Below are positions 46,743-55,541 of a stretch of DNA of 55,541 bases, piece after piece. Location: assembly GCA_903928685.1 (NCBI GenBank), contig CAIYRS010000008.1:1-55541 (forward strand), read 5' to 3'. The translations under genes and the position numbers were made by a program. The notes under the pieces are model-generated. The model searched no databases and was not told the origin of the DNA. It saw nothing but the letters and a program-made list of their open reading frames with translations. Source of the DNA: an uncultured Methylococcaceae bacterium. GTDB taxonomy: Bacteria; Pseudomonadota; Gammaproteobacteria; Methylococcales; Methylomonadaceae. Within the stretch, counting starts at the first letter, position 1. Every line of letters starts with the position of its first letter.

Positions 46743-47366
46743 TTATGACAACATACTGGCAATGCCTTTACCCTGCCTTAGAATTTCTGGGCTATTACCA
46801 CCGATAAAACCAATCATAGTGGTTGGCTCAAACTCAATAATGCCAGCATCAATCACTAAATCCAGCTCATGCTCTAAACGATCGCGGATTTCATAGGGAT
46901 CGCTCAAGGCTTCTGCGTCACCGGGCATCACCAAGGTGGTACTGAATAACGGCTCATCCAGCTGCTGCACTAACAATTGCGCCACTGGGTGGTCAGGGAT
47001 TCGGATACCGATGGTTTTCTTTTTGGGGTGTTGTAAGCGGCGCGGCACTTCTTTGGTGGCATCAAGAATAAACGTAAACGGCCCAGGCGTTAACGCTTTG
47101 ATAAGCCGGAAAGCATCGTTACCTATTTTTGTAAAAGTAGAGACTTGCGCTAAGTCTTTACAAATTAAGGTGAAGTCGTGCTTATCGTCCAGTTGCCGAA
47201 TCCGGCGTATTTTATCCAAGGCTTGCTTATCACCAATGTGGCAGGCTATGGCATAGGAAGAATCAGTGGGATAAGCAATGATGCCGCCTTTTTGGATAAT
47301 TTCTACCGCGCGATTGATTAAGCGTAATTGCGGGGTGTCTGGATGTATTTCAAAAAACTGAGCCAT
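46743..47366 (-). CDS. yciO: YciO-type Sua5/YrdC family protein
   Basis: Relative of threonylcarbamoyl-AMP synthase. MAQFFEIHPDTPQLRLINRA at the start and the KGGIIAYPTDSSYAIAC, SYA and RIPDHP motifs are close to E. coli YciO by eye. The frame extends 5 codons further (47381), but YciO proteins begin at the chosen Met. A role in tRNA t6A is less certain for YciO than for TsaC. It leads the group with the protease, scpA, scpB and rluB. Confidence 0.88.
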   Translation of the reverse strand: MAQFFEIHPDTPQLRLINRAVEIIQKGGIIAYPTDSSYAIACHIGDKQALDKIRRIRQLDDKHDFTLICKDLAQVSTFTKIGNDAFRLIKALTPGPFTFILDATKEVPRRLQHPKKKTIGIRIPDHPVAQLLVQQLDEPLFSTTLVMPGDAEALSDPYEIRDRLEHELDLVIDAGIIEFEPTTMIGFIGGNSPEILRQGKGIASMLS

Positions 47367-47416
47367 AGTGGGTACGGACATGAGCCAAAACCCGCATTAT
47401 ACCTTATTCCTTGGCT

Positions 47417-47914
47417 TTAAATTAATTGCCCCAAGGTATAAGCGCCATAGTAGGTTGCGCCAAAATAAACTAAAGACATCACCATGCTGGCTGGGACATT
47501 AATGCCGATTACCAACCTTAATATATAAGCAACAATGGCAAATTCCCAGAACAATGCCAATCCTAACAAGTAGTAACTAATGGTATTCTCGGTAATGGTC
47601 AGCCAAACCAAAACGGGAATAATAACGACAGACACCACGTTAGATGTGAACAATAATGCCGAGGAAACCTGGATATAGGCATACATGGTTTTATTGAGGT
47701 AAAGCAAAATACCGATAAGCACGAAAGTTAACAGCGTTTCAATCGTCACTTCAACAAACGACTCTATCGGATCGTCGGTCATATTGGCTTGCAGGAAAAA
47801 CTCAACGATAAAATAAATCCACAAATTCTGTTTAAGAAACACAACTGATCGTGGCAAATCCAAGGGGTTAAGTTTTAACCAACACAATGGTAAATAATGT
47901 TTTAGTGTATCCAT
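47417..47914 (-). CDS. Multi-helix membrane protein, unknown
   Basis: A 165-residue protein with about four hydrophobic helices (around 58-75, 85-105, 112-135 and 142-162) and little outside the membrane. The N-terminal region contains WLKLNPLDLPRSV. It could belong to the Yip1-like membrane group, but I cannot support this from motifs. It stands between yciO and the dynamin-like gene on the same strand. Confidence 0.65.
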   Translation of the reverse strand: MDTLKHYLPLCWLKLNPLDLPRSVVFLKQNLWIYFIVEFFLQANMTDDPIESFVEVTIETLLTFVLIGILLYLNKTMYAYIQVSSALLFTSNVVSVVIIPVLVWLTITENTISYYLLGLALFWEFAIVAYILRLVIGINVPASMVMSLVYFGATYYGAYTLGQLI

Positions 47915-48005
47915 AATTCCGTCCGTACAAGTGCTGTCGGAAGTAAAGTTTCAAGATAATAAGTTCCTTTAATCGCAGGCGAATGAGGTTACTTGAACAC
48001 TTAAA

Positions 48006-49397
48006 TTACGGATACGCTGTTTGGTTTTCTTGGTCAATGTCCTGAGGAGGATTAGGGTCGTGAAAGGTGCTGAAATGGTCGGTTAACGATTGCACCAACT
48101 GCTTGGTTTGGTCGGATAGTTGCGCCAATTTGGCTTTGGTTTTTTTATTCCAGCCTAGCGGTTCGCTAATTGGCAAAACCATGCGTAGTAAGGTTTGGTT
48201 TTTTTCAAATATACCAGCAAGGCTTTCCAGTAAACACAGCTCGTCTTGTCTAGCTTTAAGTTTTTTGGCAATCAATCTTGCCTGTAATTTGCAACCTAAA
48301 ACATGCACTGGCAGCATCACCAGCAACAGTAAAATTAAAATTATCGGGCCAATAATCGGGTCGATCAGCAATTCTAAAATGCCAAATTGCACTTCTGCAA
48401 AAATCGCCAAACTGCCGATAAAGCCCAATACAATCATGCTAGTCATGTTGACGCGTTCTTTCCACTGCTCAATCCCTGATCTGACTTCAGGCATAACCAC
48501 ATCTTCCAGCTCATGAATGTTTTTTTCTAGGGCATCCAGAATGCGATAAGTGCGGTCATAACCAACATTCACCAATCGCTGGTCGAGTTCGAAAAAATTT
48601 CGCGCCAATTGCACTTGGGCGGTGGCTTGCTGATTGGGCAGGACTATAAACTGCCCTGTTGTCAGGCCAAAAGCCGCCAATTTCCTTTGCCACAAGCTGA
48701 TGTTTTCACTGTTGTTTAACGAGGCCGACTCATCAATTAAGTAAATGAATTTATTGTTATCTTGGTGGGCAATAATGTTTTGGATCAACTCGGTAACCAA
48801 AGCCGTTTCTTGCTCAAAAGCATCAGTGAATACCAAAACCAAATCAGACTGCTCGATGGTTTGCTTGAATAACAAGGAAATAACAGGCGTCATAGTGACT
48901 GTCATAACATTGGGCGCATCTATAAATAATTTGCCCTTTAAGCTTTCGGTATTATAGGTTTTGAGTTCCAAATAGGAATTGATGCGGCTACCTTCGCCTT
49001 CTTGTTGCTGTTCAATTTTGCGGCTGATTTGGTAAAACGGATAGCGTGGATCTACATCTAAAGCCGAGGCCGGTAAAATAACGGGGGTTGTCTGTCCGCT
49101 ATGGACTAACACGGTGAATTTATTGCTGGCAGTTTGTATGCCTGAAAGTAATTGGTCCGAACCAAGATAACTGTTGATAAACCGGGATTTTGCGGTTGAG
49201 TTGCCGCCAATGAGGCTGATGGTAGGCCACCAAGATTGTTTACAGGCGGTAGTTTCACCAACTTCCAGTAAGCCCAAATCGAATTCAATCTGATCCAATT
49301 CCTGAAATAATTTTGCGGCTTTGCGTAAAATTGGATTTTCATTAGCAAACTGCTTTTCCATATTCAGCAGATATTTGTTTGGTGTCTTTTCAGTCAT
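48006..49397 (-). CDS. Divergent dynamin-like GTPase-fold membrane protein
   Basis: Residues about 58-250 have the layout of a dynamin/EHD-type G domain, but the motifs are altered. The P-loop reads GGNSTAKS (Ala for the second Gly), the DxxG switch reads FIDAPN, and the NKxD place reads LIDES. A helical region and a hairpin of two membrane helices follow (about 320-375), then a charged tail. I recall similar proteins from methanotrophs with no known role. Three Met codons are possible; 49397 has GAGG eight bases ahead. A membrane-remodelling role is inference and nucleotide binding may be lost. Confidence 0.65.
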   Translation of the reverse strand: MTEKTPNKYLLNMEKQFANENPILRKAAKLFQELDQIEFDLGLLEVGETTACKQSWWPTISLIGGNSTAKSRFINSYLGSDQLLSGIQTASNKFTVLVHSGQTTPVILPASALDVDPRYPFYQISRKIEQQQEGEGSRINSYLELKTYNTESLKGKLFIDAPNVMTVTMTPVISLLFKQTIEQSDLVLVFTDAFEQETALVTELIQNIIAHQDNNKFIYLIDESASLNNSENISLWQRKLAAFGLTTGQFIVLPNQQATAQVQLARNFFELDQRLVNVGYDRTYRILDALEKNIHELEDVVMPEVRSGIEQWKERVNMTSMIVLGFIGSLAIFAEVQFGILELLIDPIIGPIILILLLLVMLPVHVLGCKLQARLIAKKLKARQDELCLLESLAGIFEKNQTLLRMVLPISEPLGWNKKTKAKLAQLSDQTKQLVQSLTDHFSTFHDPNPPQDIDQENQTAYP

Positions 49398-49571
49398 TGG
49401 TTTAACCTCTGTCATTATTATTATTTTTGTCATCCTTTGAGGCGGTAAATTCCCCGATTATCGCTAACAGCCGCATCAAAAAATTTGCCGAAGTATACAC
49501 CCGCTATGCCAATCAAGTTAATAATTCAAGTTGCTGACAATAAAATCCTTACTTACATTTCAGTTTATTTT

Positions 49572-51173
49572 TTAGGGTGTTAGCACGGTATTTTGCGGTG
49601 TTTTGCTATTGTCGGTTTCTGGATAATCCAGTGTGTAATGCAATCCCCGGCTTTCTTTACGTTGCTGGGCGCAGCGGACGATAAGCTCGGCAACAATCAC
49701 CAAATTCCGCAACTCCAACAAATCACTGGTAACCCTAAAATTACTGTAATACTCGCCGATTTCTTTTTTCAGCAATTCAATACGGCTCATTGCCCTGTCT
49801 AAGCGTTTATCGGTGCGGACAATGCCGACGTAATCCCACATAAAATGCCGTAGCTCGTCCCAATTATGGGACACCACCACTTCCTCGTCTGAATCAATCA
49901 CCTGAGACTCATCCCAATCGGGCACTTGTGAAAAATTGGTTATCGCAGGCAGTTTTTGCAAAATATCAACGCAGGCGCGCTCAGCGAACACCAAGCATTC
50001 CAATAAAGAATTACTCGCCATGCGATTAGCGCCATGCAAGCCAGTACAAGCCACCTCACCTACCGCATAAAGATTATCAATATCAGTGCGTGCGTAACTG
50101 TCTGTTACCACACCTCCGCAAGTGTAATGCGCTGAAGGTACGACGGGAATTGGTTGCTTGGTGATGTCTATACCAAACTTTAAGCATTTTCTGTGGATAG
50201 TCGGAAAATGCTCCAAAATAAAGGCTTCGGATTTATGGCTAATATCCAGATAAACGCAATCAATACCGCGTTTTTTTATTTCATGGTCGATTGCCCTGGC
50301 GACAATATCGCGCGGCGCCAATTCGGCCCGTTCATCAAAATTGTGCATAAACGGCGAACCATCCGGCAAAATCAAGCGCCCACCCTCGCCTCTCACCGCT
50401 TCACTTATTAAAAACGATTTGGCATTGGGATGATATAAACAGGTGGGATGGAATTGCATAAACTCCAAGTTACTGACCCGGCAACCCGCCCGCCAAGCTA
50501 AGGCAATGCCATCACCCGTAGCTGATTGCGGATTGGTACTATAGAGATATACCTTACTGGCACCTCCGGTAGCAAGCACCACAATCTTTGCCAACATGGT
50601 TTTAACCTGTTGTTTTTGTGAATCTAAAACATAAGCACCAACAATGGTTTTGGTGGTTTTATCGGTATTTTGACGGGTGATTAATTCAACAACATTATGA
50701 TGCTCGAACAAATAGATATTGCTGTGTTCCTTAGCACGCTCAATTAATGATAACGATACCGCCTTACCAGTCGCATCGGCGGTATGGACAATCCGTCGGT
50801 GTGAATGCCCACCTTCGCGGTTTAAATGCAGTACTTTTTCGCCAGTTGCTGTTTGCTCTTCAGTAAAAGCCACGCCGTGCTGCTGTAACCAATCAATCGA
50901 ACTTTTGCCATGCGTCACCGTCAATCTGACAATATCTGGATTGCATAAACCTGCACCAGCGTCTAAAGTGTCTTCAATATGCGACTCAATAGAATCATCT
51001 GCATCAAATACTGCCGAAATACCGCCTTGTGCGTAATAAGTGCTACCCATGGTCAATGCAAATTTTGACAGCACCGCAACTTGCACGCCTTGTTCAGCCA
51101 ACCTGAGCGCTAAACTTAAGCCTGCGCCGCCGCTGCCAACAACCAAGACATCATAAATTTTTGAATCTAGCAT
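49572..51173 (-). CDS. nadB: L-aspartate oxidase
   Basis: FAD enzyme oxidising aspartate to iminoaspartate, the first step of NAD synthesis. [17 protein letters not shown] binds [26 protein letters not shown] and [21 protein letters not shown] are characteristic. Length 533 is normal. It is divergent from rpoE, a common neighbour in gammaproteobacteria. nadA and nadC are not in the window. Confidence 0.96.
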   Translation of the reverse strand: MLDSKIYDVLVVGSGGAGLSLALRLAEQGVQVAVLSKFALTMGSTYYAQGGISAVFDADDSIESHIEDTLDAGAGLCNPDIVRLTVTHGKSSIDWLQQHGVAFTEEQTATGEKVLHLNREGGHSHRRIVHTADATGKAVSLSLIERAKEHSNIYLFEHHNVVELITRQNTDKTTKTIVGAYVLDSQKQQVKTMLAKIVVLATGGASKVYLYSTNPQSATGDGIALAWRAGCRVSNLEFMQFHPTCLYHPNAKSFLISEAVRGEGGRLILPDGSPFMHNFDERAELAPRDIVARAIDHEIKKRGIDCVYLDISHKSEAFILEHFPTIHRKCLKFGIDITKQPIPVVPSAHYTCGGVVTDSYARTDIDNLYAVGEVACTGLHGANRMASNSLLECLVFAERACVDILQKLPAITNFSQVPDWDESQVIDSDEEVVVSHNWDELRHFMWDYVGIVRTDKRLDRAMSRIELLKKEIGEYYSNFRVTSDLLELRNLVIVAELIVRCAQQRKESRGLHYTLDYPETDNSKTPQNTVLTP

Positions 51174-51234
51174 AGTGTTTAAAACGAGTTATCAGGGCTT
51201 ATATAAAAGCATTCACCCAAGCCCAAAACGTATT

Positions 51235-51256
51235 AAAAAAACCAAATCGGTTTTTT
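51235..51256. terminator. A/T-flanked hairpin between nadB and rpoE
   Basis: AAAAAACC and GGTTTTTT pair around AAATC. A and T runs on both sides make it terminator-like in either direction. It may insulate the divergent nadB and rpoE promoters, or be part of either leader. Confidence 0.45.
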
Positions 51257-51337
51257 CAACATCCTAATTGTGGTCTAGCAACCACAGTTCATGGATAATA
51301 ACGCTTTTTAAGGCGTTAACACAATTTTGTAATAATC

Positions 51338-51365
51338 GAACTTACCGCGTTATAACCTGTCTATT
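51338..51365 (+). promoter_or_regulatory. Sigma-E type promoter of rpoE
   Basis: GAACTT (51338-51343), 16 bases, then TCTA (51360-51363) match the known sigma-E pattern GGAACTT-N16-TCTGA closely. Transcription would begin near 51370, just before the GTG at 51385. It predicts autoregulation of the rpoE operon and rules out translation from the far-upstream end of the open frame. Confidence 0.75.
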
Positions 51366-51384
51366 TAACCAACTAAGAGCCGTA

Positions 51385-51990
51385 GTGAACAATCAACCGA
51401 GGATGACCGAACAACTCGACGAAGAACTGGTAGCTCGTGTACAACAGGGCGATAAAAAAGCATTTGATTACTTAGTTATCAAGTACCAACATAAGATTGT
51501 CCAATTAGTTAACCGCTATATCAAAGATCCCAGTGAAGCCCAAGACGTTGCCCAAGAAGCATTTATTAAAGCTTATCGCGCACTTGACGGTTTTCGTGGC
51601 GATGCAGCTTTCTATACTTGGTTGTACCGCATAGCAATCAACACCGCCAAAAACTACTTAGTGGCGCGGTCACGGCGTAACAGCAACTACGAAATTGATA
51701 TACAAGATGCTGAAAAAGTAGAAAACGCCCCCCAGCTGCATGACTTGGAATCGCCGGATAACCACCTCGCCAACCAGCAAATACTCGACGTGCTTAACGA
51801 TGCGATTAACGGCTTACCGGAAGAAATGCGGACGGCCATCATGTTGCGTGAGTTTGAAGGCATGAGCTATGAAGAAATTGCCGAGGCGATGGATTGCCCA
51901 GTTGGCACAGTTAGATCACGGATTTTTCGGGCTCGCGAAGCCATTGACATTAAATTAACCCCTTTGCTTACACATGGTGATTTTCGATGA
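51385..51990 (+). CDS. rpoE: RNA polymerase sigma factor RpoE (AlgU)
   Basis: Group 4 sigma factor for envelope stress. Region 2 (AFDYLVIKYQHKIVQLVNRYI and the downstream FRGDAAFYTWLYRIAINTAKN) and region 4 (LREFEGMSYEEIAEAMDCPVGTVRSRIFRARE) are intact. The frame extends to 51268, upstream of the likely promoter. I chose GTG 51385, with AAGAG five bases ahead. ATG 51403, where relatives begin MTEQL, is the alternative; its GAGG is too close. The stop overlaps rseA as ATGA. Confidence 0.93.
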   Translation: MNNQPRMTEQLDEELVARVQQGDKKAFDYLVIKYQHKIVQLVNRYIKDPSEAQDVAQEAFIKAYRALDGFRGDAAFYTWLYRIAINTAKNYLVARSRRNSNYEIDIQDAEKVENAPQLHDLESPDNHLANQQILDVLNDAINGLPEEMRTAIMLREFEGMSYEEIAEAMDCPVGTVRSRIFRAREAIDIKLTPLLTHGDFR

Positions 51991-52517
51991 ATGACGAATT
52001 GAAACAGCACATTTCTGAGTTTCTTGATGATGAACTGGATCATGCAGACTCATTAAAGCTATTGCAATCAATGCAAAAAAATCATGAACTGACCGACACG
52101 CTCAACCGATATGCAGCCATTAGCCACTTACTCAAAAATAAACAGCATCTGCCTATCGCCAAAGATTTTACGGCAACCATATCTGCCCAGATTGAACAAG
52201 AAGCGTTTTATCTAATCCCAAAACGCAAACCAACTAAGCCTGTTTATAAAATGCTCGCTCTAGCGGCATCAATTGCCGCTATCGCCGTAATCACCACAAA
52301 CACCATTAAAAACCCCACAGAATCTCCGCAACTTGCACCGCAGCAAGTGGCCCAGCAAAAAACCACGCCACCAGCGCAAACCAATGATACTGAACAGTAC
52401 CCGCTAAATGCGCGTATTAACGATTATCTACAAGCCCATAACAATAGCGTTTATACCAATGGTCAGGCCGATTTTAGACCTTTAGCCAAAGTGACAGCCT
52501 ATAACAGCCAAAAATGA
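51987..52517 (+). CDS. rseA: Anti-sigma-E factor RseA/MucA
   Basis: Inner-membrane protein of 176 residues that holds RpoE inactive. The N-terminal cytoplasmic domain (LKQHISEFLDDELDHADSLKLL) matches the RseA/MucA sigma-binding fold. One helix (about 84-100, MLALAASIAAIAVIT) crosses the membrane, and a Gln/Pro-rich periplasmic part follows. It would be cut by site-1 and site-2 proteases under stress. Overlaps on both sides (ATGA) indicate coupled translation. Confidence 0.88.
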   Translation: MNDELKQHISEFLDDELDHADSLKLLQSMQKNHELTDTLNRYAAISHLLKNKQHLPIAKDFTATISAQIEQEAFYLIPKRKPTKPVYKMLALAASIAAIAVITTNTIKNPTESPQLAPQQVAQQKTTPPAQTNDTEQYPLNARINDYLQAHNNSVYTNGQADFRPLAKVTAYNSQK

Positions 52518-53494
52518 ATCCTTACAAAGCCATTCTTAGCCTCTTATTATTTTCAACATTTAGCAGTTTAGCCCTTGGCGAAAATCAAACTGACTTACCG
52601 ATAACAGGAAAACAAACCCTGCAAAACATGGTTAACGCCATGCAGACCTTAAATTATCAAGGTACGGTCACGTTTTTAAGAAACGGCAAACTAGAGCCCA
52701 TGAAATATTTTCATGCCGCCCATGATGGCTTGGAACAAGAACGCTTACTGTCATTGAATTCGCCATTACGGGAAATTATTCGGGATACAGGGAAAGTCAG
52801 TTGTTTATACAAGGAAACAAAACAAAAAATTGAAGAAAAACGCCCCTTTGACCGCTCATTTTTGATTGATTTACCCAAAGACATCAATAATCTGGACAGC
52901 ACTTACACAGCAAAACTAGTCGGCGAAGAAGACATCGCCATGCTGCCTAGCTTTATCATCAACATTGAACCCAACGATAAATTCCGTTACCCAAGAACCT
53001 TATGGGTAGAAAAACAGCATTTTTTACCGCTAAAAGCTGTCGTCTATGATTTGAATAACGACGTATTAGAGCAATTGCTGTTTACCGAGCTCACCATTAA
53101 AGACTCACTCCCTTTTGTAGACAGCAAATCCAGCACGCCACCACTGGGAAACTTGTCCGCGCAATCATTAACTGAAGCAAAATTTTTACTTTCACAAGTG
53201 CCTTTAGGGTTCAAAGAGCTATTCTTTACCAGCAAACCTATGCACAACAGCAGTCAGCCCGTTGACCATCTTTTACTTAGTGACGGCATCGCTTGGATTT
53301 CCGTATACATGGAAAGCAAACCAACAACATCGCACAATGGCTTATTAGAGCCAAAAACCGTACAAGCTATCGGCGCCATCAATTTTTACAGCCGCGCCGT
53401 CGAAAATTATGAGTTTACCGTTATGGGCGACGTACCGCCTGAAACAGTCAAACTGATTGCAGAAAACATCCAATTGCGCGATAGCCAACACTGA
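52514..53494 (+). CDS. rseB: Periplasmic sigma-E regulator RseB/MucB
   Basis: Shields RseA from proteolysis and is thought to sense misplaced lipoproteins or LPS. A signal peptide (AILSLLLFSTFSSLALG) precedes a large N-terminal LolA-like domain with NYQGTVTFLRNGKLEPMKYFHA and HDGLEQERLLSLN. A smaller C-terminal domain with DGIAWISVYME follows. Length 326 is normal. It overlaps rseA by four bases. Confidence 0.92.
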   Translation: MNPYKAILSLLLFSTFSSLALGENQTDLPITGKQTLQNMVNAMQTLNYQGTVTFLRNGKLEPMKYFHAAHDGLEQERLLSLNSPLREIIRDTGKVSCLYKETKQKIEEKRPFDRSFLIDLPKDINNLDSTYTAKLVGEEDIAMLPSFIINIEPNDKFRYPRTLWVEKQHFLPLKAVVYDLNNDVLEQLLFTELTIKDSLPFVDSKSSTPPLGNLSAQSLTEAKFLLSQVPLGFKELFFTSKPMHNSSQPVDHLLLSDGIAWISVYMESKPTTSHNGLLEPKTVQAIGAINFYSRAVENYEFTVMGDVPPETVKLIAENIQLRDSQH

Positions 53495-53551
53495 TTGCAA
53501 AACCAGTACTGCCAAATTCCTTCACAACTATTTTTTAGATTGGAAACGATT

Positions 53552-54961
53552 ATGCTAAAAAAAATAAGCTTGTCTGCCTTTTTGCTTGTTTTCTTCCAAC
53601 AATACGTTCATGCCCAATTACCTGAATTTACTGAGATGGTAAAAACCAACGGCATAACGGTAGTCAACATCAGCACCACCCAAAAAGCCAAACCAGACAC
53701 TGAAGCCGCACCTTCAAAACAACCCGCCATGCCCGAAGGCATACCGCCGGAAATGGAAGAGCTGTTTAAGCATTTTTATAACAACCCAGAAGGCGGTGAC
53801 GGCCCGAGTGCCGACACCCAATCTTTAGGGTCTGGCTTTATCATCTCTGAAGATGGCTACATTTTAACCAACCATCATGTCGTCAAAGATGCCGATGAAA
53901 TTGTCGTCAAATTCTCCGACAGACGTGAATTGTTGGCAAAACTGATTGGCTCAGACGCCCGCACCGATGTCGCCTTATTAAAAGTAGCAGCAGACCATTT
54001 GCCCGCAGTCAGTATCGGCTCACCAGATAAACTCCAAGTCGGCGAATGGGTATTAGCTATTGGCTCACCTTTTGGCTTTGAGCAATCCGTTACAGCAGGC
54101 ATCGTCAGCGCCAAAGGCCGTAGCTTGCCTGGCGGCAACTATGTGCCTTTCATACAAACCGATGTTGCCATAAATCCCGGCAACTCTGGCGGCCCATTAT
54201 TTAATATGGAAGGCAAAGTCATTGGCATCAACTCGCAAATTTACAGCCGTACTGGCGGTTTTATGGGATTATCTTTTGCGATACCAATGGATGTGGTGAT
54301 GAATGTTGTTAACCAACTCAAATCCAAAGGTAAAGCCGAACATGGCTGGCTAGGTGTACAAATTCAAGATGTCACCAGAGAATTGGCTGAATCTTTCGGC
54401 ATGAAAAGACCACATGGCGCATTAGTCGCCAAAGTAATCCCAAGCAGCCCGGCAGAAAAAGCCGGCTTGCAAATCGGTGACATCATTATTGAATTCAATG
54501 ACCAACTCATTGAAAGCTCAGGCGACCTACCCCCAATGGTCGGCATTACCCCCATTGACCAAAAAGCCAGTTTAAAAATTATTAGGCAAGGTGAAACCAA
54601 AACCATCGGCTTTAAAGTCGGCCTATTACCCGATCAACCGGAAAAATTGGCGGATAACAAAAAACCTGATCTTAAAACCAACAATCGTATCGGCATTTCT
54701 GTCGCAGACTTAACTGACGAACAACGATCAACATCCGAATTAACCAGCGGCGGTGTGGTTGTCCAACAAGTTGGCAAAGGTGCGGCTAAAGATGCGGGCA
54801 TTGAAGTTGGCGACATCATCTTACGCATAAAAAACCAAGCTATCCGTAGTGCGGTGGATTTTGAAGCCGTAGTGAAAAGTTTACCTGCCAACCAATCCGT
54901 CGCCGTATTAATACAAAGACGCGGAAACCCAATTTTTCTAGCATTAAAGCCGGAAAAATAA
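53552..54961 (+). CDS. mucD: Periplasmic serine protease MucD (DegP/HtrA family)
   Basis: Quality-control protease of the envelope stress response. A signal peptide (MLKKISLSAFLLVFFQQYVHA) precedes the trypsin-like domain with His in TNHHVV, Asp in RTDVALLK and Ser in GNSGGPLF. Two PDZ domains follow (about 270-360 and 385-465). The frame opens at a TTG at 53495, but only the ATG at 53552 puts the signal peptide first, giving 469 aa. It ends the rpoE-rseA-rseB-mucD operon; rseC is absent from it. Confidence 0.93.
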   Translation: MLKKISLSAFLLVFFQQYVHAQLPEFTEMVKTNGITVVNISTTQKAKPDTEAAPSKQPAMPEGIPPEMEELFKHFYNNPEGGDGPSADTQSLGSGFIISEDGYILTNHHVVKDADEIVVKFSDRRELLAKLIGSDARTDVALLKVAADHLPAVSIGSPDKLQVGEWVLAIGSPFGFEQSVTAGIVSAKGRSLPGGNYVPFIQTDVAINPGNSGGPLFNMEGKVIGINSQIYSRTGGFMGLSFAIPMDVVMNVVNQLKSKGKAEHGWLGVQIQDVTRELAESFGMKRPHGALVAKVIPSSPAEKAGLQIGDIIIEFNDQLIESSGDLPPMVGITPIDQKASLKIIRQGETKTIGFKVGLLPDQPEKLADNKKPDLKTNNRIGISVADLTDEQRSTSELTSGGVVVQQVGKGAAKDAGIEVGDIILRIKNQAIRSAVDFEAVVKSLPANQSVAVLIQRRGNPIFLALKPEK

Positions 54962-55047
54962 ATAGATAAATCAAGTTTTTAACAAAAACTCAGCAATTTT
55001 TTCAAAAGAATTGCCGCATAAAGCTAGTTTATTTGAGGCATCCTCTA

Positions 55048-55053
55048 TATAAT
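55048..55053 (+). promoter_or_regulatory. -10 box of the tRNA-Leu gene
   Basis: A perfect TATAAT followed by a GC-rich stretch (ACGCGGC), as expected for a stable-RNA promoter under stringent control. A matching -35 is weak (TAGTTT at 55025 with 17-base spacing). Confidence 0.6.
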
Positions 55054-55078
55054 ACGCGGCTTACCGCAAGGTATAGAT

Positions 55079-55165
55079 GCCTCGGTGGCGAAATTGGTAG
55101 ACGCAAGGGACTTAAAATCCCTCGGTGGTAACACCGTGCCGGTTCGACTCCGGCCCGAGGCACCA
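55079..55165 (+). tRNA. tRNA-Leu (UAA)
   Basis: The acceptor stem GCCTCGG (55079-55085) pairs with CCGAGGC (55155-55161), followed by A and an encoded CCA. The anticodon loop CTTAAAA carries TAA. A long variable arm (CTCGGTGGTAACACCG) and GGTTCGACTCC in the T arm confirm a class II leucine tRNA of 87 nt. Confidence 0.97.
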
Positions 55166-55173
55166 AAAAAATC

Positions 55174-55205
55174 AAGGACTTAGGTTTTTAACCAAGTCCT
55201 TTTTT
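55174..55205 (+). terminator. Terminator of the tRNA-Leu gene
   Basis: AAGGACTT and GGTT pair with AACC and AAGTCCTT around TTT, with one bulged A, and a run of T follows to 55205. It lies nine bases after the CCA end. Confidence 0.9.
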
Positions 55206-55541
55206 ATTGCCTAAAATTTTCGGGGTAACTCCTGGGTAACTTTGAACTATAAAAACAAGGCAAAACCGCAACATTTGCCAAAATTCTAGGGGCAAAAAAG
55301 CCTATATTACCCTGCCTTGATTATTTAATTATCACGTTACCCAGCAGCCGAATTGTTGTCCGGCTTGACCGTAGTTACGCCCTTGTTATTTTCTAGCTTT
55401 CCTAATTGCAGATTTGACACTTTCTTGAATAGTTAATTTAGAAACCTGCAAAACCTACAATACCTGCGCCTTCCATTTTACCGAGCCACGGCTTGACTCA
55501 TCCCTTACAAACCGCAAACCATTCACTACCCGGCCCTCATT
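55206..55541. other. Region after tRNA-Leu, possible island debris
   Basis: No intact gene is seen. A short direct repeat, GGGTAACT (twice within 55219-55243), follows the tRNA terminator. On the minus strand, frames near 55380-55530 read NGLRFVRDESSRGSVKWKAQ and, after a stop, SKLTIQESVKSAIRKARK. These resemble broken pieces of a small phage-type protein. No integrase is visible before the window ends. Confidence 0.35.

Overview
The window is a stretch of gammaproteobacterial chromosome with a moderate base composition. Gene content is mostly housekeeping: riboflavin synthesis, Na+-NQR, oxidative pentose phosphate enzymes, the sigma-E operon and scpAB. The combination of Na+-NQR, a zwf/pgl/gnd set and a dynamin-like protein that I recall from methanotrophs makes a Methylococcales-type organism likely. 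This rests on memory of protein families, since no methane or methanol oxidation gene lies in the window.

Layout. 1-3.0 kb: a nested inverted repeat, an isolated hypF with no ordinary start codon, and a small membrane-anchored protein. 3.0-3.9 kb: a structured intergenic repeat. 3.9-9.6 kb: a three-gene RND efflux pump (adaptor, pump, outer-membrane channel). 10.2-17.2 kb: xseA, then on the minus strand a GH17-GT2 beta-glucan synthase followed by trkA and trkH, which looks like an osmotic-adaptation set. 17.8-26.7 kb: a long plus-strand operon nrdR-ribD-ribE-ribBA-ribH-nusB-thiL-pgpA. 26.7-30.3 kb: a secreted copper amine oxidase and a ZIP metal transporter. 30.4-34.1 kb: gnd, zwf and pgl. 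34.2-36.9 kb: an RTX-type pseudogene fragment, sbcB, nqrM (59 aa) and a DUF2845 protein. 37.0-43.0 kb: nqrABCDEF. 43.3-47.4 kb: yciO, an M50 protease, scpA, scpB, rluB and dtd. 47.4-51.2 kb: a membrane protein, a divergent dynamin-like GTPase and nadB. 51.3-55.0 kb: rpoE-rseA-rseB-mucD behind a recognisable sigma-E promoter. 55.08 kb: tRNA-Leu(UAA) with its own promoter and terminator, followed by possible island debris.

The most striking feature is the riboflavin operon. Each of its first three internal rib junctions carries one two-gene cassette, in the same direction and tightly coupled. Between ribD and ribE is an uncharacterised pair (370 aa and 123 aa, ATGA overlap). Between ribE and ribBA is a UPF0175 antitoxin with a DUF3368/PIN toxin. 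Between ribBA and ribH is an MNT nucleotidyltransferase with a HEPN toxin (ATGA overlap). Two of the three are recognised toxin-antitoxin types. By position and architecture the third is a candidate for an undescribed system of the same kind.

Other points: many intergenic gaps hold different families of palindromic repeats; the RibBA GTP cyclohydrolase II half has lost its zinc ligands; and the amine oxidase reading frame stays open for 56 codons past its amber stop.
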